DNA of 64,000 nucleotides from Bacillus mobilis (GTDB lineage: Bacteria > Bacillota > Bacilli > Bacillales > Bacillaceae_G): the NCBI RefSeq assembly GCF_001884045.1, contig NZ_MACF01000123.1, positions 1 through 64,000 of the forward strand, read 5' to 3'. Below are positions 25,255 to 33,405 of the stretch, piece by piece; the first letter of the stretch is position 1; each line of letters starts with the position of its first letter. The notes beneath the pieces are model-generated. The model made no database searches. It was given only the letters and a program-made list of their open reading frames with translations, and had not been told where the DNA came from. The position numbers and the translations under genes are program-made.

Positions 25255-26766
25255 ATGTTTAATAAAAAAATGGTGGCAATGGCAATGACTGTGCCATTAG
25301 TAATGGGGACGATTTCTACGGTTTCAGCATTGGAAAAACAACAGCAAGTAAAGCTAGAAGCTTATTCACCGCAGAAAAAAGCAACTGAATATTTAAAAGA
25401 AAATGCTGCGCAGTATGGATTGAAAGCTGACCTCTCAGACTTGCAATATATTTCTACAACAGAAACGTCAGTAGCTTCATATGTTAGGTTCCAACAAGTT
25501 GTGAATGGCGCGCCTGTATTTTCAAAACAAATTACAGTTACACTTAACGGAGAGGGAAAGGGAGTACTTGCTGTTTCTGATTATCAATCCGTCAATGGTG
25601 TAAAGGAAGTAACGACAAAAATTAGTGAAAAAGATGCAATCCAAAAATCAATGGCGTATGTTGGAGAAGCAAGTGAGCAAAACTTATGGGCTCCTACTGA
25701 GAAAGAATTCGGATATATTGTTGAAGAGGGAATTGCTCGTCCAGTATATAAAGTTGTAGTCCATTCTAATAACCCGTTTGGTGCATGGGAAACATTTATT
25801 GATGCAGAAAATGGAAAGTTAATTAAAAAGGTTGATATAAACCGAAAAGCAGAAGGGTCAGGAAAAGTATTTTTACCTAATCCGGTCGTATCTAGTGGTA
25901 GTAAAGTAGGCTTAAAAGATAATAACGATGCAGATTCAACGGCGCTAACAAACCAATTGAAGACTGTTACGTTAAAAGGTTTAGATGGAACAGGATTTTT
26001 AATTGGAGAGTATGTAACGATTTCTTCAAAAGCAAAAACAAAATCTACAAATTTACAATTTAACTATACACGCGCAAATGATAGCTTTGAAGATGTTATG
26101 TCGTATTATCATATAGATACATTACAGCGTTACATTCAAGGGTTAGGTTTTAAAAATATTAATAATCGCTCTATTAAAGTAAATGTGAATGGAACGACGG
26201 CGGATAACTCATTTTATTCTCCGACAACGAAAGCTTTAACTTTTGGTACTGGCGGAGTAGATGATGCAGAAGATGCTGGTATTATCGCTCATGAGTACGG
26301 GCACTCGATTCAAGATAACCAAGTACCTGGCTTTGGTAGTTCTGCAGAAGGCGGAGCGATGGGAGAAGGATTTGGTGACTTTTTAGGTGCTACGTATGAA
26401 GATGCAGTATCGACAACAGGATACGGAAAAGCATGTGTTGGAGAATGGGATGCGGCTGCTTATTCTAGTTCAGATCCGACGTGCTTGCGCCGATTAGATA
26501 ATAATAAAGTGTATCCAAAAGATATAAAGAATGAAGTACACGATGATGGTGAAATTTGGGCTCAAGGTCAATATGAGATGGCACAAGCTTTTGGACGTGA
26601 TGTTGCAACGAAAATTATTTTACAATCACACTGGTCATTAACACCAAACTCTAAATTCAATGATGGAGCAAAGGCAATTAAGCAAGCGGATGCTCTTTTA
26701 TATGGCGGACAACATGCTGCTGATATCGATCGTATTTGGGCAGCAAGAGGAATTAGTACAAATTAA
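25255..26766 (+). CDS. Secreted zinc metalloprotease (M36/M4-like)
   Basis: Exported gluzincin of 504 residues. Signal peptide at about 1-25 (MFNKKMVAMAMTVPLVMGTISTVSA), then an FTP/PepSY-type propeptide to about 205. The catalytic part has HEYGH (His346, Glu347, His350), with the third ligand Glu371 in GEGFGDFLG. A downstream NEVHDDGEIWAQGQYEMA segment resembles the GEVWA region of fungalysins (M36) more than thermolysin. ATG 25255 is chosen because GGGGGAG lies about 9 bases upstream and the signal peptide starts there. A GC-rich stem (CCCC/GGGG) lies in its upstream region; no PlcR box was found. Confidence 0.8.
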   Translation: MFNKKMVAMAMTVPLVMGTISTVSALEKQQQVKLEAYSPQKKATEYLKENAAQYGLKADLSDLQYISTTETSVASYVRFQQVVNGAPVFSKQITVTLNGEGKGVLAVSDYQSVNGVKEVTTKISEKDAIQKSMAYVGEASEQNLWAPTEKEFGYIVEEGIARPVYKVVVHSNNPFGAWETFIDAENGKLIKKVDINRKAEGSGKVFLPNPVVSSGSKVGLKDNNDADSTALTNQLKTVTLKGLDGTGFLIGEYVTISSKAKTKSTNLQFNYTRANDSFEDVMSYYHIDTLQRYIQGLGFKNINNRSIKVNVNGTTADNSFYSPTTKALTFGTGGVDDAEDAGIIAHEYGHSIQDNQVPGFGSSAEGGAMGEGFGDFLGATYEDAVSTTGYGKACVGEWDAAAYSSSDPTCLRRLDNNKVYPKDIKNEVHDDGEIWAQGQYEMAQAFGRDVATKIILQSHWSLTPNSKFNDGAKAIKQADALLYGGQHAADIDRIWAARGISTN

Positions 26767-26769
26767 TAT

Positions 26770-26805
26770 AAAAAGTCGTGGCATTTATAAGCCACGACTT
26801 TTTAA
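26770..26805. terminator. Bidirectional terminator
   Basis: AAAAAGTCGTGGC pairs with GCCACGACTTTTT over TTTATAA, between the metalloprotease gene and a convergent gene. Confidence 0.85.
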
Positions 26806-26869
26806 TTTGCTTATGAACTGGTACTAGGAAAGGTAGCTAAATGAATGGTAGTGTGAATGTATCCACATT

Positions 26870-27352
26870 CTATTTATTTTTTTCGTCTTTAAAAACAAAA
26901 TGCTCTTTAAATTTTCTAGACTCAACTTTTTGACCGTTTCTCATGGAGCGGAAAGGGTGTTCTTGCCAAGTAATGATTACATCAACTACATCTGCTTTTG
27001 TAGCAACTGGAAAATTAGCATGTTTAAATCCAGTTTTTCCACTTGCTAAACGACTTTCCTTTAGGGAAAAGAGTTCATATTTCGTTTTTGTTTTTGGCTC
27101 GTTGCGGAATACTTCGACTTGTACGTTATATACTTCACTGTTTCCAACATTTTTTACTGAAAATTGATATGTATTAAATTCATCTTTTTTAGCTTGAAGC
27201 ATATTTTTATCATTGTTCTTCGGTTCATCAATATTCACTTTCCATTGATCAGAGTTTTGGGAGATCGGTAAAGCTTTTGGAGAATAGGCGTACGTTTCAT
27301 TTACTACGATTAGGCATAACAAAAGGAGAAAGAAACTTATTGTTTTTTTCAT
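26870..27352 (-). CDS. Secreted hypothetical protein
   Basis: Protein of 160 residues with a signal peptide (MKKTISFFLLLLCLIVVNETYA-YS). The mature part is a single beta-rich, immunoglobulin-like domain: FNTYQFSVKNVGNSEVYNVQVEVFRNEP followed by VVDVIITWQEHPFRS. Such domains often bind surfaces or ligands in the wall zone; I do not recognise a named family. The ATG at 27352 follows GAGGTG by 5 bases; the GTG two codons upstream overlaps that site and is unlikely. It is transcribed divergently from the MurF-like gene. Confidence 0.65.
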   Translation of the reverse strand: MKKTISFFLLLLCLIVVNETYAYSPKALPISQNSDQWKVNIDEPKNNDKNMLQAKKDEFNTYQFSVKNVGNSEVYNVQVEVFRNEPKTKTKYELFSLKESRLASGKTGFKHANFPVATKADVVDVIITWQEHPFRSMRNGQKVESRKFKEHFVFKDEKNK

Positions 27353-27434
27353 ATACACACCTCGCTTTAAATTTGTTAATTAATATGCGAAAAAAATACA
27401 ATTTTTATGTAATAAAATGGAAAATGGTGATAAT

Positions 27435-28799
27435 TTGATTCAAATACAATTAAATAAACTGGAAGAGGTAATAGATGGTGAAGGGTTACAAGAATCATTT
27501 CACAATATAGAGATACAAGGTATCTGCATTGACTCCAAGAAAATTAAGAAAGGGAATTTGTTTGTCCCAATTATTAGAGTGAAAGATGGACATGATTATG
27601 TGAAAGAGGCAATTGATAATGGAGCTGTCGCTTCCTTATGGAAAAAGTCTTATGGTACTCCGCCAAAAGGGATGCCAATTATATTTGTAGATGACACTTT
27701 GTTTGCTTTGCAACAATTGGCACAATTTTATCGAACAGAGCTAAATGTAAAAGTAATTGGAATTACTGGTAGTAATGGAAAGACAACGGTAAAAGATATA
27801 ATAAGCACGATTTTAAGTACAACTCATCGTGTGCATAAAACAAAAGGAAATTTTAATAGTCAAATCGGTTTACCATTAACAATTTTAGAGATGAAACGAG
27901 ATACAGAGTTTTTAATACTTGAAATGGGGATGAGTGAAAAAGGACAAATTAGAAACTTATCGATAATAGCAAAGCCAGATGTAGCGATCATTACAATGAT
28001 TGGCCAGTCTCACTTAGAAACACTTGGATCAAGAGAAGAGATCGCGAAGGCTAAATTAGAAATTATTGATGGATTAAAAGATGAAGGATTATGTTTGTAT
28101 AATGGCGATGAACCATTGCTTTTGAAAAATAAGAATCTATCGAGTATAAATTGTAAGGCATTTGGTGAAAAGTATACAAATGATTTGTTTCCAACAAACG
28201 TGCGATTAGATGAATATGGTGTTCATTTTAAATTAAATGATTCAAAAATACAGTACGATGTTCCCTTGCATGGAAAACATAATATTTTAAATATGATTGT
28301 CGGAATCGCCGTAGGTCAATATTATAATGTCCCTACAGAAAAAATACAGGAAGCATTACGGCAAGTACATATTACTCATATGCGCTTTCAATTTTTAACT
28401 GCCAAAACAGGTTTTACAATTATTAACGATGCGTGGAATGCTAGTCCCTCTTCAATGAAGGCTGCAATTGACACGTTACAGACATTAAATGCCTATAAGA
28501 AAAAAATGATAGTAATTGGGGATATGTTGGAGTTAGGGAAGAATGCTGAAACATATCATAGAGAAATCGGTAAAATGTTAAATGAAGAGAGCATTCAATA
28601 TGTATTTACTTATGGAAAGTTAGCTGAAATTGTAGCGGAAGAAGCAAGAAAGAAATATGATACAGGAAAAGTACAGTCATTTAATAATAAGACCAAAATA
28701 GCAGAGGAAGTATTAAAAGTAATAACGGAAAATGATGTTGTATTATTAAAAGGCTCACGTGGAATGGCTTTAGAGGAGATTGTACAAAATTGGATATGA
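27435..28799 (+). CDS. murF: MurF-like Mur ligase (orphan UDP-MurNAc-tripeptide D-Ala-D-Ala ligase paralog)
   Basis: Mur ligase of 454 residues. Domain 1 holds IQGICIDSKKIKKGNLFVPI. The ATP site is VIGITGSNGKTTVKDII, followed by the MurF-type GNFNSQIGLPLTIL and EMGMSEKGQI, and the C-terminal domain has INDAWNASPSSMKAAI and LKGSRGMALEEIV. True MurF adds D-Ala-D-Ala to UDP-MurNAc-tripeptide, and its gene normally sits by ddl. Here it stands alone next to aspS2, so it is probably a second copy with an auxiliary or altered role. The TTG at 27435 is preferred because MIQIQLNKLEEV aligns with the usual MurF start; the ATG at 27417 lacks a ribosome site. The start remains uncertain. Confidence 0.75.
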   Translation: MIQIQLNKLEEVIDGEGLQESFHNIEIQGICIDSKKIKKGNLFVPIIRVKDGHDYVKEAIDNGAVASLWKKSYGTPPKGMPIIFVDDTLFALQQLAQFYRTELNVKVIGITGSNGKTTVKDIISTILSTTHRVHKTKGNFNSQIGLPLTILEMKRDTEFLILEMGMSEKGQIRNLSIIAKPDVAIITMIGQSHLETLGSREEIAKAKLEIIDGLKDEGLCLYNGDEPLLLKNKNLSSINCKAFGEKYTNDLFPTNVRLDEYGVHFKLNDSKIQYDVPLHGKHNILNMIVGIAVGQYYNVPTEKIQEALRQVHITHMRFQFLTAKTGFTIINDAWNASPSSMKAAIDTLQTLNAYKKKMIVIGDMLELGKNAETYHREIGKMLNEESIQYVFTYGKLAEIVAEEARKKYDTGKVQSFNNKTKIAEEVLKVITENDVVLLKGSRGMALEEIVQNWI

Positions 28800-28824
28800 A
28801 AAATGAAAATATATTTAAAAAGGC

Positions 28825-28853
28825 TTGCGTTTTATAAACTAAAGAGATAGAAT
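28825..28853 (+). promoter_or_regulatory. Promoter of the aspS2 T-box transcript
   Basis: TTGCGT, 17 bases, TAGAAT. Confidence 0.55.
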
Positions 28854-28871
28854 ACTCTGTAAATATAAAAA

Positions 28872-29095
28872 GTGATGATTAGGAAAAGTACATGATGCAA
28901 AGGTCTACAGAGAGCAATCGGTTGCTGAGAAGATTGCGATACCGCATGATGGAAAGACACCTGTGAGTGTTGCTTTGAACGTGATAATTAGTAAAAGCAA
29001 ACGGTACCTACCGTTATCAGGGCTAAGATGGTCATTATGACAATTTGGGTGGTACCGCGGAAAAATCCGTCCCTATTTATAGGGGCGGATTTTTG
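28872..29095 (+). promoter_or_regulatory. T-box leader of aspS2, specifier GAC (Asp)
   Basis: AAAGTACATG gives the AGTA side of the specifier loop and GGAAA-GAC-A the other, placing the specifier at 28956-28958. The closing pairs are TAGG with CCTG. The T-box TGGGTGGTACCGCGG is at 29046-29060 and the terminator ATCCGTCCCTA/TAGGGGCGGAT plus T5 at about 29065-29095. GAC shows the leader reads tRNA-Asp rather than tRNA-Asn (AAC). Confidence 0.85.
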
Positions 29096-29121
29096 TATTC
29101 TTTGAAAGGAGGTGAGTGACC

Positions 29122-29289
29122 GTGGATGATGACGATGACAACAATAATAACGTAAATCAATATAAAATTACTGGAGGGAAAAGTAATGGAGTCAATAATG
29201 AAGCGTTCACTCACGAAAGAATGTACAAAGCAAAGCGGGAAGGTTGTATTACTTCAAGGATGGGTAAAAAAGATTCGTCATCTAGGTAA
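29122..29289 (+). CDS. Candidate Asp/Asn leader peptide overlapping aspS2
   Basis: A GTG-started frame of 55 codons. AAAGGAGGTGA, a near-perfect 16S complement, lies 9 bases (from GGAGG) upstream. The peptide begins MDDDDDNNNNVNQYK: codons GAT GAT GAC GAT GAC AAC AAT AAT AAC. All variation within each run is at synonymous third positions. The frame then passes through the aspS2 ribosome site and start and stops 104 bases inside aspS2 in another frame. Asp and Asn are the two residues linked to this type of synthetase. An overlapping frame from ATG 29126 (MMTMTTIIT, stop at 29155) is the rival reading, with worse spacing (13 bases). That it is translated is inference. Confidence 0.5.
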   Translation: MDDDDDNNNNVNQYKITGGKSNGVNNEAFTHERMYKAKREGCITSRMGKKDSSSR

Positions 29290-30484
29290 TGTTAGTTTTT
29301 TATTAATAAGGGATCGATCAGGAGTTATGCAATGTGTCTTAGAAAATGAGTTAGCTGGATTTAAAGTAGATGTGGAAAGTGTCGTGCAAGTAGTTGGTCA
29401 AATAGTAGAGACTTCGAAAACAGAATTAGGGGTGGAAGTGCTTGCTTATGAAGTGAAAATATTAAATGGCGCAGAACCACTTCCATTTGAAATAAATAAA
29501 AAGAAATTGCAAGTTGGCTTAGATCAACTACTGAATGAGCGGGTATTATCATTAAGACATGAGAGAACCGCGGCGATATTTAAAGTGAAATCTACACTTG
29601 TTCAGAGCTTTAGTGAATTTCTTATAGAGAACGATTTCACACGTATATTTACTCCGAAAATTGTTTCACAAGGGGCAGAAGGAGGAGCAAATGTTTTTAA
29701 AGTTCCATACTTTCAAAAAGAAGCTTATTTAGCACAATCACCACAGTTTTATAAACAGATGATGGTAGCTGGAGGGTTAGAACGTGTTTTTGAAGTTGCA
29801 CCTGTTTACAGGGCGGAACATCATAATTCTTCCCGTCATTTGAATGAATATATATCGTTAGACGTAGAACTTGGATTTATTCATGATTTTTATGAAGTGA
29901 TGCAATTAGAAACGGATGTTTTACGATATATGTTTCAACAAGTAGCAAAAAATTGTGAAAAAGAACTACAACTATTACAAATAGAAGTACCTGTTATTAC
30001 AGAAATACCAAAAATTACATTGTTACAAGCACAAGAAATTTTAAAAAGTAAATACCGGAAAGAATCGCCAATTGGGGATTTAGATACAGAAGGTGAAAAG
30101 CTACTAGGCAAATATGTGAAGGAAACATATAAGAGTGAGTTAGTTTTCATTACACATTATCCGAAAGAAGCTAGACCAATGTATACGATGCCGAATAATG
30201 AAAATCCATCTATTACTGATTCGTTCGACTTACTATATAAAGGGCTAGAAATAACTTCAGGCGCACAGCGAATTCATGATTATGAAATGTTACTTGCTTC
30301 TTTTAAAGAAAAAGGATTACATCCAGATAAATTTCAATCTTATTTAAATACATTCCGATACGGTTGTCCCCCGCACGGTGGTTTTGGAATTGGATTAGAG
30401 AGAGTTGTATACAGACTATTAGAATTAACAAATGTACGAGAGGCGAGTGCTTTTCCAAGGGACTGTACAAGACTTATCCCTTAA
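29186..30484 (+). CDS. aspS2: Aspartyl-tRNA synthetase, archaeal/eukaryotic type (AspS2)
   Basis: Class II synthetase of 432 residues, much shorter than the bacterial AspRS (about 590) and without its GAD insertion. An N-terminal OB fold (VVLLQGWVKKIRHLGNVSFLLIRDRSG) is followed by motif 2 (VFEVAPVYRAEHHNSSRHLNEYISLDVELGF) and motif 3 (GCPPHGGFGIGLERVV). Bacterial copies of this type are often non-discriminating, making Asp-tRNA-Asn for amidation, but I cannot decide that from residues here. GGAGGG lies 8 bases before ATG 29186; ATG 29198 is a weaker alternative. It is controlled by a T-box and possibly by the overlapping leader frame. Confidence 0.85.
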   Translation: MESIMKRSLTKECTKQSGKVVLLQGWVKKIRHLGNVSFLLIRDRSGVMQCVLENELAGFKVDVESVVQVVGQIVETSKTELGVEVLAYEVKILNGAEPLPFEINKKKLQVGLDQLLNERVLSLRHERTAAIFKVKSTLVQSFSEFLIENDFTRIFTPKIVSQGAEGGANVFKVPYFQKEAYLAQSPQFYKQMMVAGGLERVFEVAPVYRAEHHNSSRHLNEYISLDVELGFIHDFYEVMQLETDVLRYMFQQVAKNCEKELQLLQIEVPVITEIPKITLLQAQEILKSKYRKESPIGDLDTEGEKLLGKYVKETYKSELVFITHYPKEARPMYTMPNNENPSITDSFDLLYKGLEITSGAQRIHDYEMLLASFKEKGLHPDKFQSYLNTFRYGCPPHGGFGIGLERVVYRLLELTNVREASAFPRDCTRLIP

Positions 30485-30503
30485 TAATAGGGGGAAGAAA
30501 ATG

Positions 30504-30541
30504 TATCCGTTGTGCTATTTTATAGTATAACGGATTTTTTA
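30504..30541 (+). terminator. Rho-independent terminator of aspS2
   Basis: ATCCGTT pairs with AACGGAT around a 17-base loop, followed by T6. Confidence 0.65.
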
Positions 30542-30559
30542 GTTCATAAAACTCAGCAC

Positions 30560-30578
30560 TTTCTCATCAAATTTTAAT
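30560..30578 (+). promoter_or_regulatory. 19-nt box shared with the NSS transporter promoter
   Basis: TTTCTCATCAAATTTTAAT is identical to 36449-36467. Here it lies about 85 bases before the glycerate kinase ATG. A likely regulator-binding site. Confidence 0.5.
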
Positions 30579-30664
30579 GTAAGCTTAATTGTTCTCTCTT
30601 TTTTCACCTTTAATATAAGCCTTAGAAACGAAAGAGATATACAAGGTGAAGGGAGAAATATTAC

Positions 30665-31849
30665 ATGCGTATTTTAGTTGTACCATCAGGATTTAAAGAA
30701 AGTTTAGGGGCGAAGGAAGCTGCTGATGTAATGAAAGAAGGGATTTTAAAAGTTATGCCGTTAGCTACTGTAGAGACTTTACCAATGGTGGATGGTGGGG
30801 AAGGTTTTACAGAGGCAATTATAAATATTACTGGTGGAAAAATGTATAAAGTACAAGTAACGGGACCTGTTGGAGAGGAGATACAATCTTATTTTGGTAT
30901 TTTTAAAACGAGAAATGGTGAGCGTACGGCTGTTATTGAAATGGCCGCTGCAGCTGGGTTACGCCTTGTACCGAGAGATTTACGTGATCCTAGAAAAACG
31001 ACTACTTATGGGGTTGGGCAGTTAATAGAATTAGCTTTAAATAAAGGGGTAGATCGTATATTAATAGGGTGTGGTGATTCAGGAACATCTGATGGAGGAG
31101 CTGGTATGGCTGAAGCGCTAGGTGTAAAGTTTTTAAATGAAGATGGAAAGGAAATACAAATTCAAGGTGGAACCTCTTTATTACAAGTTTCAAAAATAGA
31201 CACATCACAAGTAGATCCTAGATTAAGGCATGTTCAAATTGATGTTGCCTGTAATTGGTTTAATCAATTATGCGGCGAACAGGGAGTAGCGCGAGTGTTC
31301 GGTCCGCAAAAAGGTGCTAACGAAGCACAAGTAATAGAACTAGAAAAAGCACTGGAGCGTTATGCTTCTGTTATAAAAAAAGATATAGGTATAGATGTAC
31401 ATCATACACCAGGTAGTGGTGCATCTGGTGGGCTTGGTGCTGGACTACAAGCTTTAATTGGTGCAACGTTATATCCGAGATACGATATTATTATGAAGTA
31501 TATGGATTTAAATAAACAATTGTTATCGTGTGATCTTGTTTTTACTGCGGAAGGCAGTATAGATTTTCAAACGCCACGAGGGAAAATTCCAGCTGAGGTG
31601 GCTAAATGTGCAAAAAAATATGGATTACCAGTAATTGCATTAGTAGGGACAGTCGGTAAAGGTGCACGTATTAATTACGATTATGGCATTGATGCATATA
31701 CAAGTATATTACCGATGCCATCTTCATTAGAAAATGCATTTTCTAATGCGGAGAAATGGCTTCGTGATTGTACAGAGAGTACGATGCGTACAGTTTTAGT
31801 CGGTTATCAAATCGCTTCTCGGTTAAATAAAAGTGGGTACGTATCATGA
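30665..31849 (+). CDS. glxK: Glycerate kinase (GlxK/GarK family)
   Basis: Phosphorylates glycerate with ATP, feeding glycolysis. The 394 residues carry the family marks: ILVVPSGFKESLGAKEAADVM at the start, PMVDGGEGFTEAI, VIEMAAAAGLRLVP, IGCGDSGTSDGGAGMAEALG and the late TAEGSIDFQTPRGKIPAEVAK. Length is normal. Its stop overlaps the ATG of the permease gene (ATGA), which strongly suggests a coupled operon for uptake and use of glycerate or a precursor. AAGGGAG lies before ATG. The 19-nt box upstream links its control to the nearby two-component system or another shared regulator. Confidence 0.85.
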   Translation: MRILVVPSGFKESLGAKEAADVMKEGILKVMPLATVETLPMVDGGEGFTEAIINITGGKMYKVQVTGPVGEEIQSYFGIFKTRNGERTAVIEMAAAAGLRLVPRDLRDPRKTTTYGVGQLIELALNKGVDRILIGCGDSGTSDGGAGMAEALGVKFLNEDGKEIQIQGGTSLLQVSKIDTSQVDPRLRHVQIDVACNWFNQLCGEQGVARVFGPQKGANEAQVIELEKALERYASVIKKDIGIDVHHTPGSGASGGLGAGLQALIGATLYPRYDIIMKYMDLNKQLLSCDLVFTAEGSIDFQTPRGKIPAEVAKCAKKYGLPVIALVGTVGKGARINYDYGIDAYTSILPMPSSLENAFSNAEKWLRDCTESTMRTVLVGYQIASRLNKSGYVS

Positions 31850-33276
31850 TTGAAAAAAATGTAGTGGAATTACATGTAAGCAGTACGGATGATCCGAAAA
31901 TTAAGCCATCTTGGGTTCTGCCCGTAGCACTTATATTACTGGTAGAAATAGTTCTTTTGCTTCCATCGTCATTAACGATGGAAGCGAAATGGAGTTTGTT
32001 TGGATTTTGCTGTGCAATTATTTTATGGACTACAACAACGATAAATTCAGCCTATATCGCACTAGGGTCCGTCTTATTTTTAATTATTTCAGGAACAGCA
32101 AAGCAAGATCTTTTATTCGATTCGTTAGCTTCAGATGTTATTTGGCTTATGATCGGTTCCTTTATTTTAGGAAGGGCACTTCAAGTTACCGGTTTAGCTG
32201 AGAAAATGACGTACTTTGTTGTAAATCGTGCTCGGAATATAGCGGGCTTGTGCGGGATTTTGACAATGATTATTCAAATACTCGCCTTTTTTATTCCATC
32301 GACATCTGGACGCGCAGCGGTTGTATTACCTGTTTTTCAAGCTATATCAAAAGAAATTGGGAGTAGAAGAATTACGAAAGCATTAGCAATTTTAATGCCT
32401 ACAGTTATTTTAGTTTCAACAAGTTCTACAATTATTGGCGCAGGTTCCCATTTAATTGCCCTAGATATGTTAAAGGAATTTAATAATAAGGATATTACAT
32501 TTGTAGAGTGGTTAATATGGGGATTTCCATTTGGAGTCATAATGAGCTTTATAAGTTGTCGTGTAATATTATTTTTATTTTTAGACAAAGAGGAAGTAAA
32601 AACAAAACTGAAACAGAAAAAAGTTGAGTTTGAATTATCGCGAAATGAAAAGTATACAATCAGTATTTTAATAGCGATGGTAGCTTTTTGGTTAACAGAG
32701 TCGTTACACGGTTTGGAAATTGCAACTGTAACGATAATCGGAGTATTTTTATTAACTTTACCAAAACTCGGCGTGATGCAGTGGAAAGAAAGCTTAAAAG
32801 GTGTCTCGTGGAACTTAATTTTATTTGTTGGAGCAGCAATTGCATTAGGGAAATCATTAATGGAGAGTGGTGCAGCGCAATGGATTATGCAAAAGTTATT
32901 TTTAGTAACAGAACTTATTAATAAGCAATCCATTTTTATCGTGTTACTCGTAATTGTTATTCTTTCAGTCACATCACATTTATATATTACATCTCACACT
33001 ACGAGAGCAGTTATTTTTATTCCGCCACTATTATATTTTGCAAGTAGTCTACAGCTTAATGAAGTAGCTGTACTATTTTTAGGGATTGTTGGCATGAATT
33101 ACTGTTTAACCTTTCCAGTTAGTTCGAAGGCATTACTTTTATTTCAAGAAAGTGATAGAGAAACGTTTCAGCCGCAAGATTTATTAAAATTAAGTAGCTA
33201 TTTAAGTGTTATATATATGCTTCTAATAGTCTTATTTTATTATGCATATTGGCAGTGGGTTGGATTGTCTCTCTAA
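31846..33276 (+). CDS. SLC13/DASS-type anion permease
   Basis: Membrane transporter of 476 residues with about 11-12 hydrophobic segments. Its features match the DASS/CitT superfamily: SDVIWLMIGSFILGRALQVTGLAEKM, the FFIPSTSGRAAVVLPVFQAI substrate region, and a second half ending THLYITSHTTRAVIFIPPLL-like (SHLYITSHTTRAVIFIPP). These carriers import di- or tricarboxylates and small organic anions. Because its start overlaps the glycerate kinase stop, glycerate or a related hydroxy acid is the best guess for substrate. Confidence 0.75.
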   Translation: MIEKNVVELHVSSTDDPKIKPSWVLPVALILLVEIVLLLPSSLTMEAKWSLFGFCCAIILWTTTTINSAYIALGSVLFLIISGTAKQDLLFDSLASDVIWLMIGSFILGRALQVTGLAEKMTYFVVNRARNIAGLCGILTMIIQILAFFIPSTSGRAAVVLPVFQAISKEIGSRRITKALAILMPTVILVSTSSTIIGAGSHLIALDMLKEFNNKDITFVEWLIWGFPFGVIMSFISCRVILFLFLDKEEVKTKLKQKKVEFELSRNEKYTISILIAMVAFWLTESLHGLEIATVTIIGVFLLTLPKLGVMQWKESLKGVSWNLILFVGAAIALGKSLMESGAAQWIMQKLFLVTELINKQSIFIVLLVIVILSVTSHLYITSHTTRAVIFIPPLLYFASSLQLNEVAVLFLGIVGMNYCLTFPVSSKALLLFQESDRETFQPQDLLKLSSYLSVIYMLLIVLFYYAYWQWVGLSL

Positions 33277-33278
33277 CA

Positions 33279-33310
33279 ATCAGGAATATAATTCATTCCT
33301 GATTTTTTTC
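33279..33310 (+). terminator. Rho-independent terminator
   Basis: AATCAGGAAT pairs with ATTCCTGATT, followed by T7. Confidence 0.8.
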
Positions 33311-33405
33311 ATTAAGTCGAAAAGAATATTGGGTATTATTTCTTTTGGAGGAAAGTATTACTTGTTATACTAAAATGGTGCAAATATATATTATAGGAGG
33401 CTTTT

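Noticed and set aside
29126-29155. ATG-started nonapeptide MMTMTTIIT as the aspS2 leader
   Set aside because: Spacing from GGAGG is 13 bases against 9 for the GTG frame, and Thr/Ile codons have no link to AspRS. Kept as a caveat, not as the preferred reading.
32337-32972. 211-residue minus-strand frame inside the permease gene
   Set aside because: Antisense shadow of a membrane-protein gene with no ribosome site.
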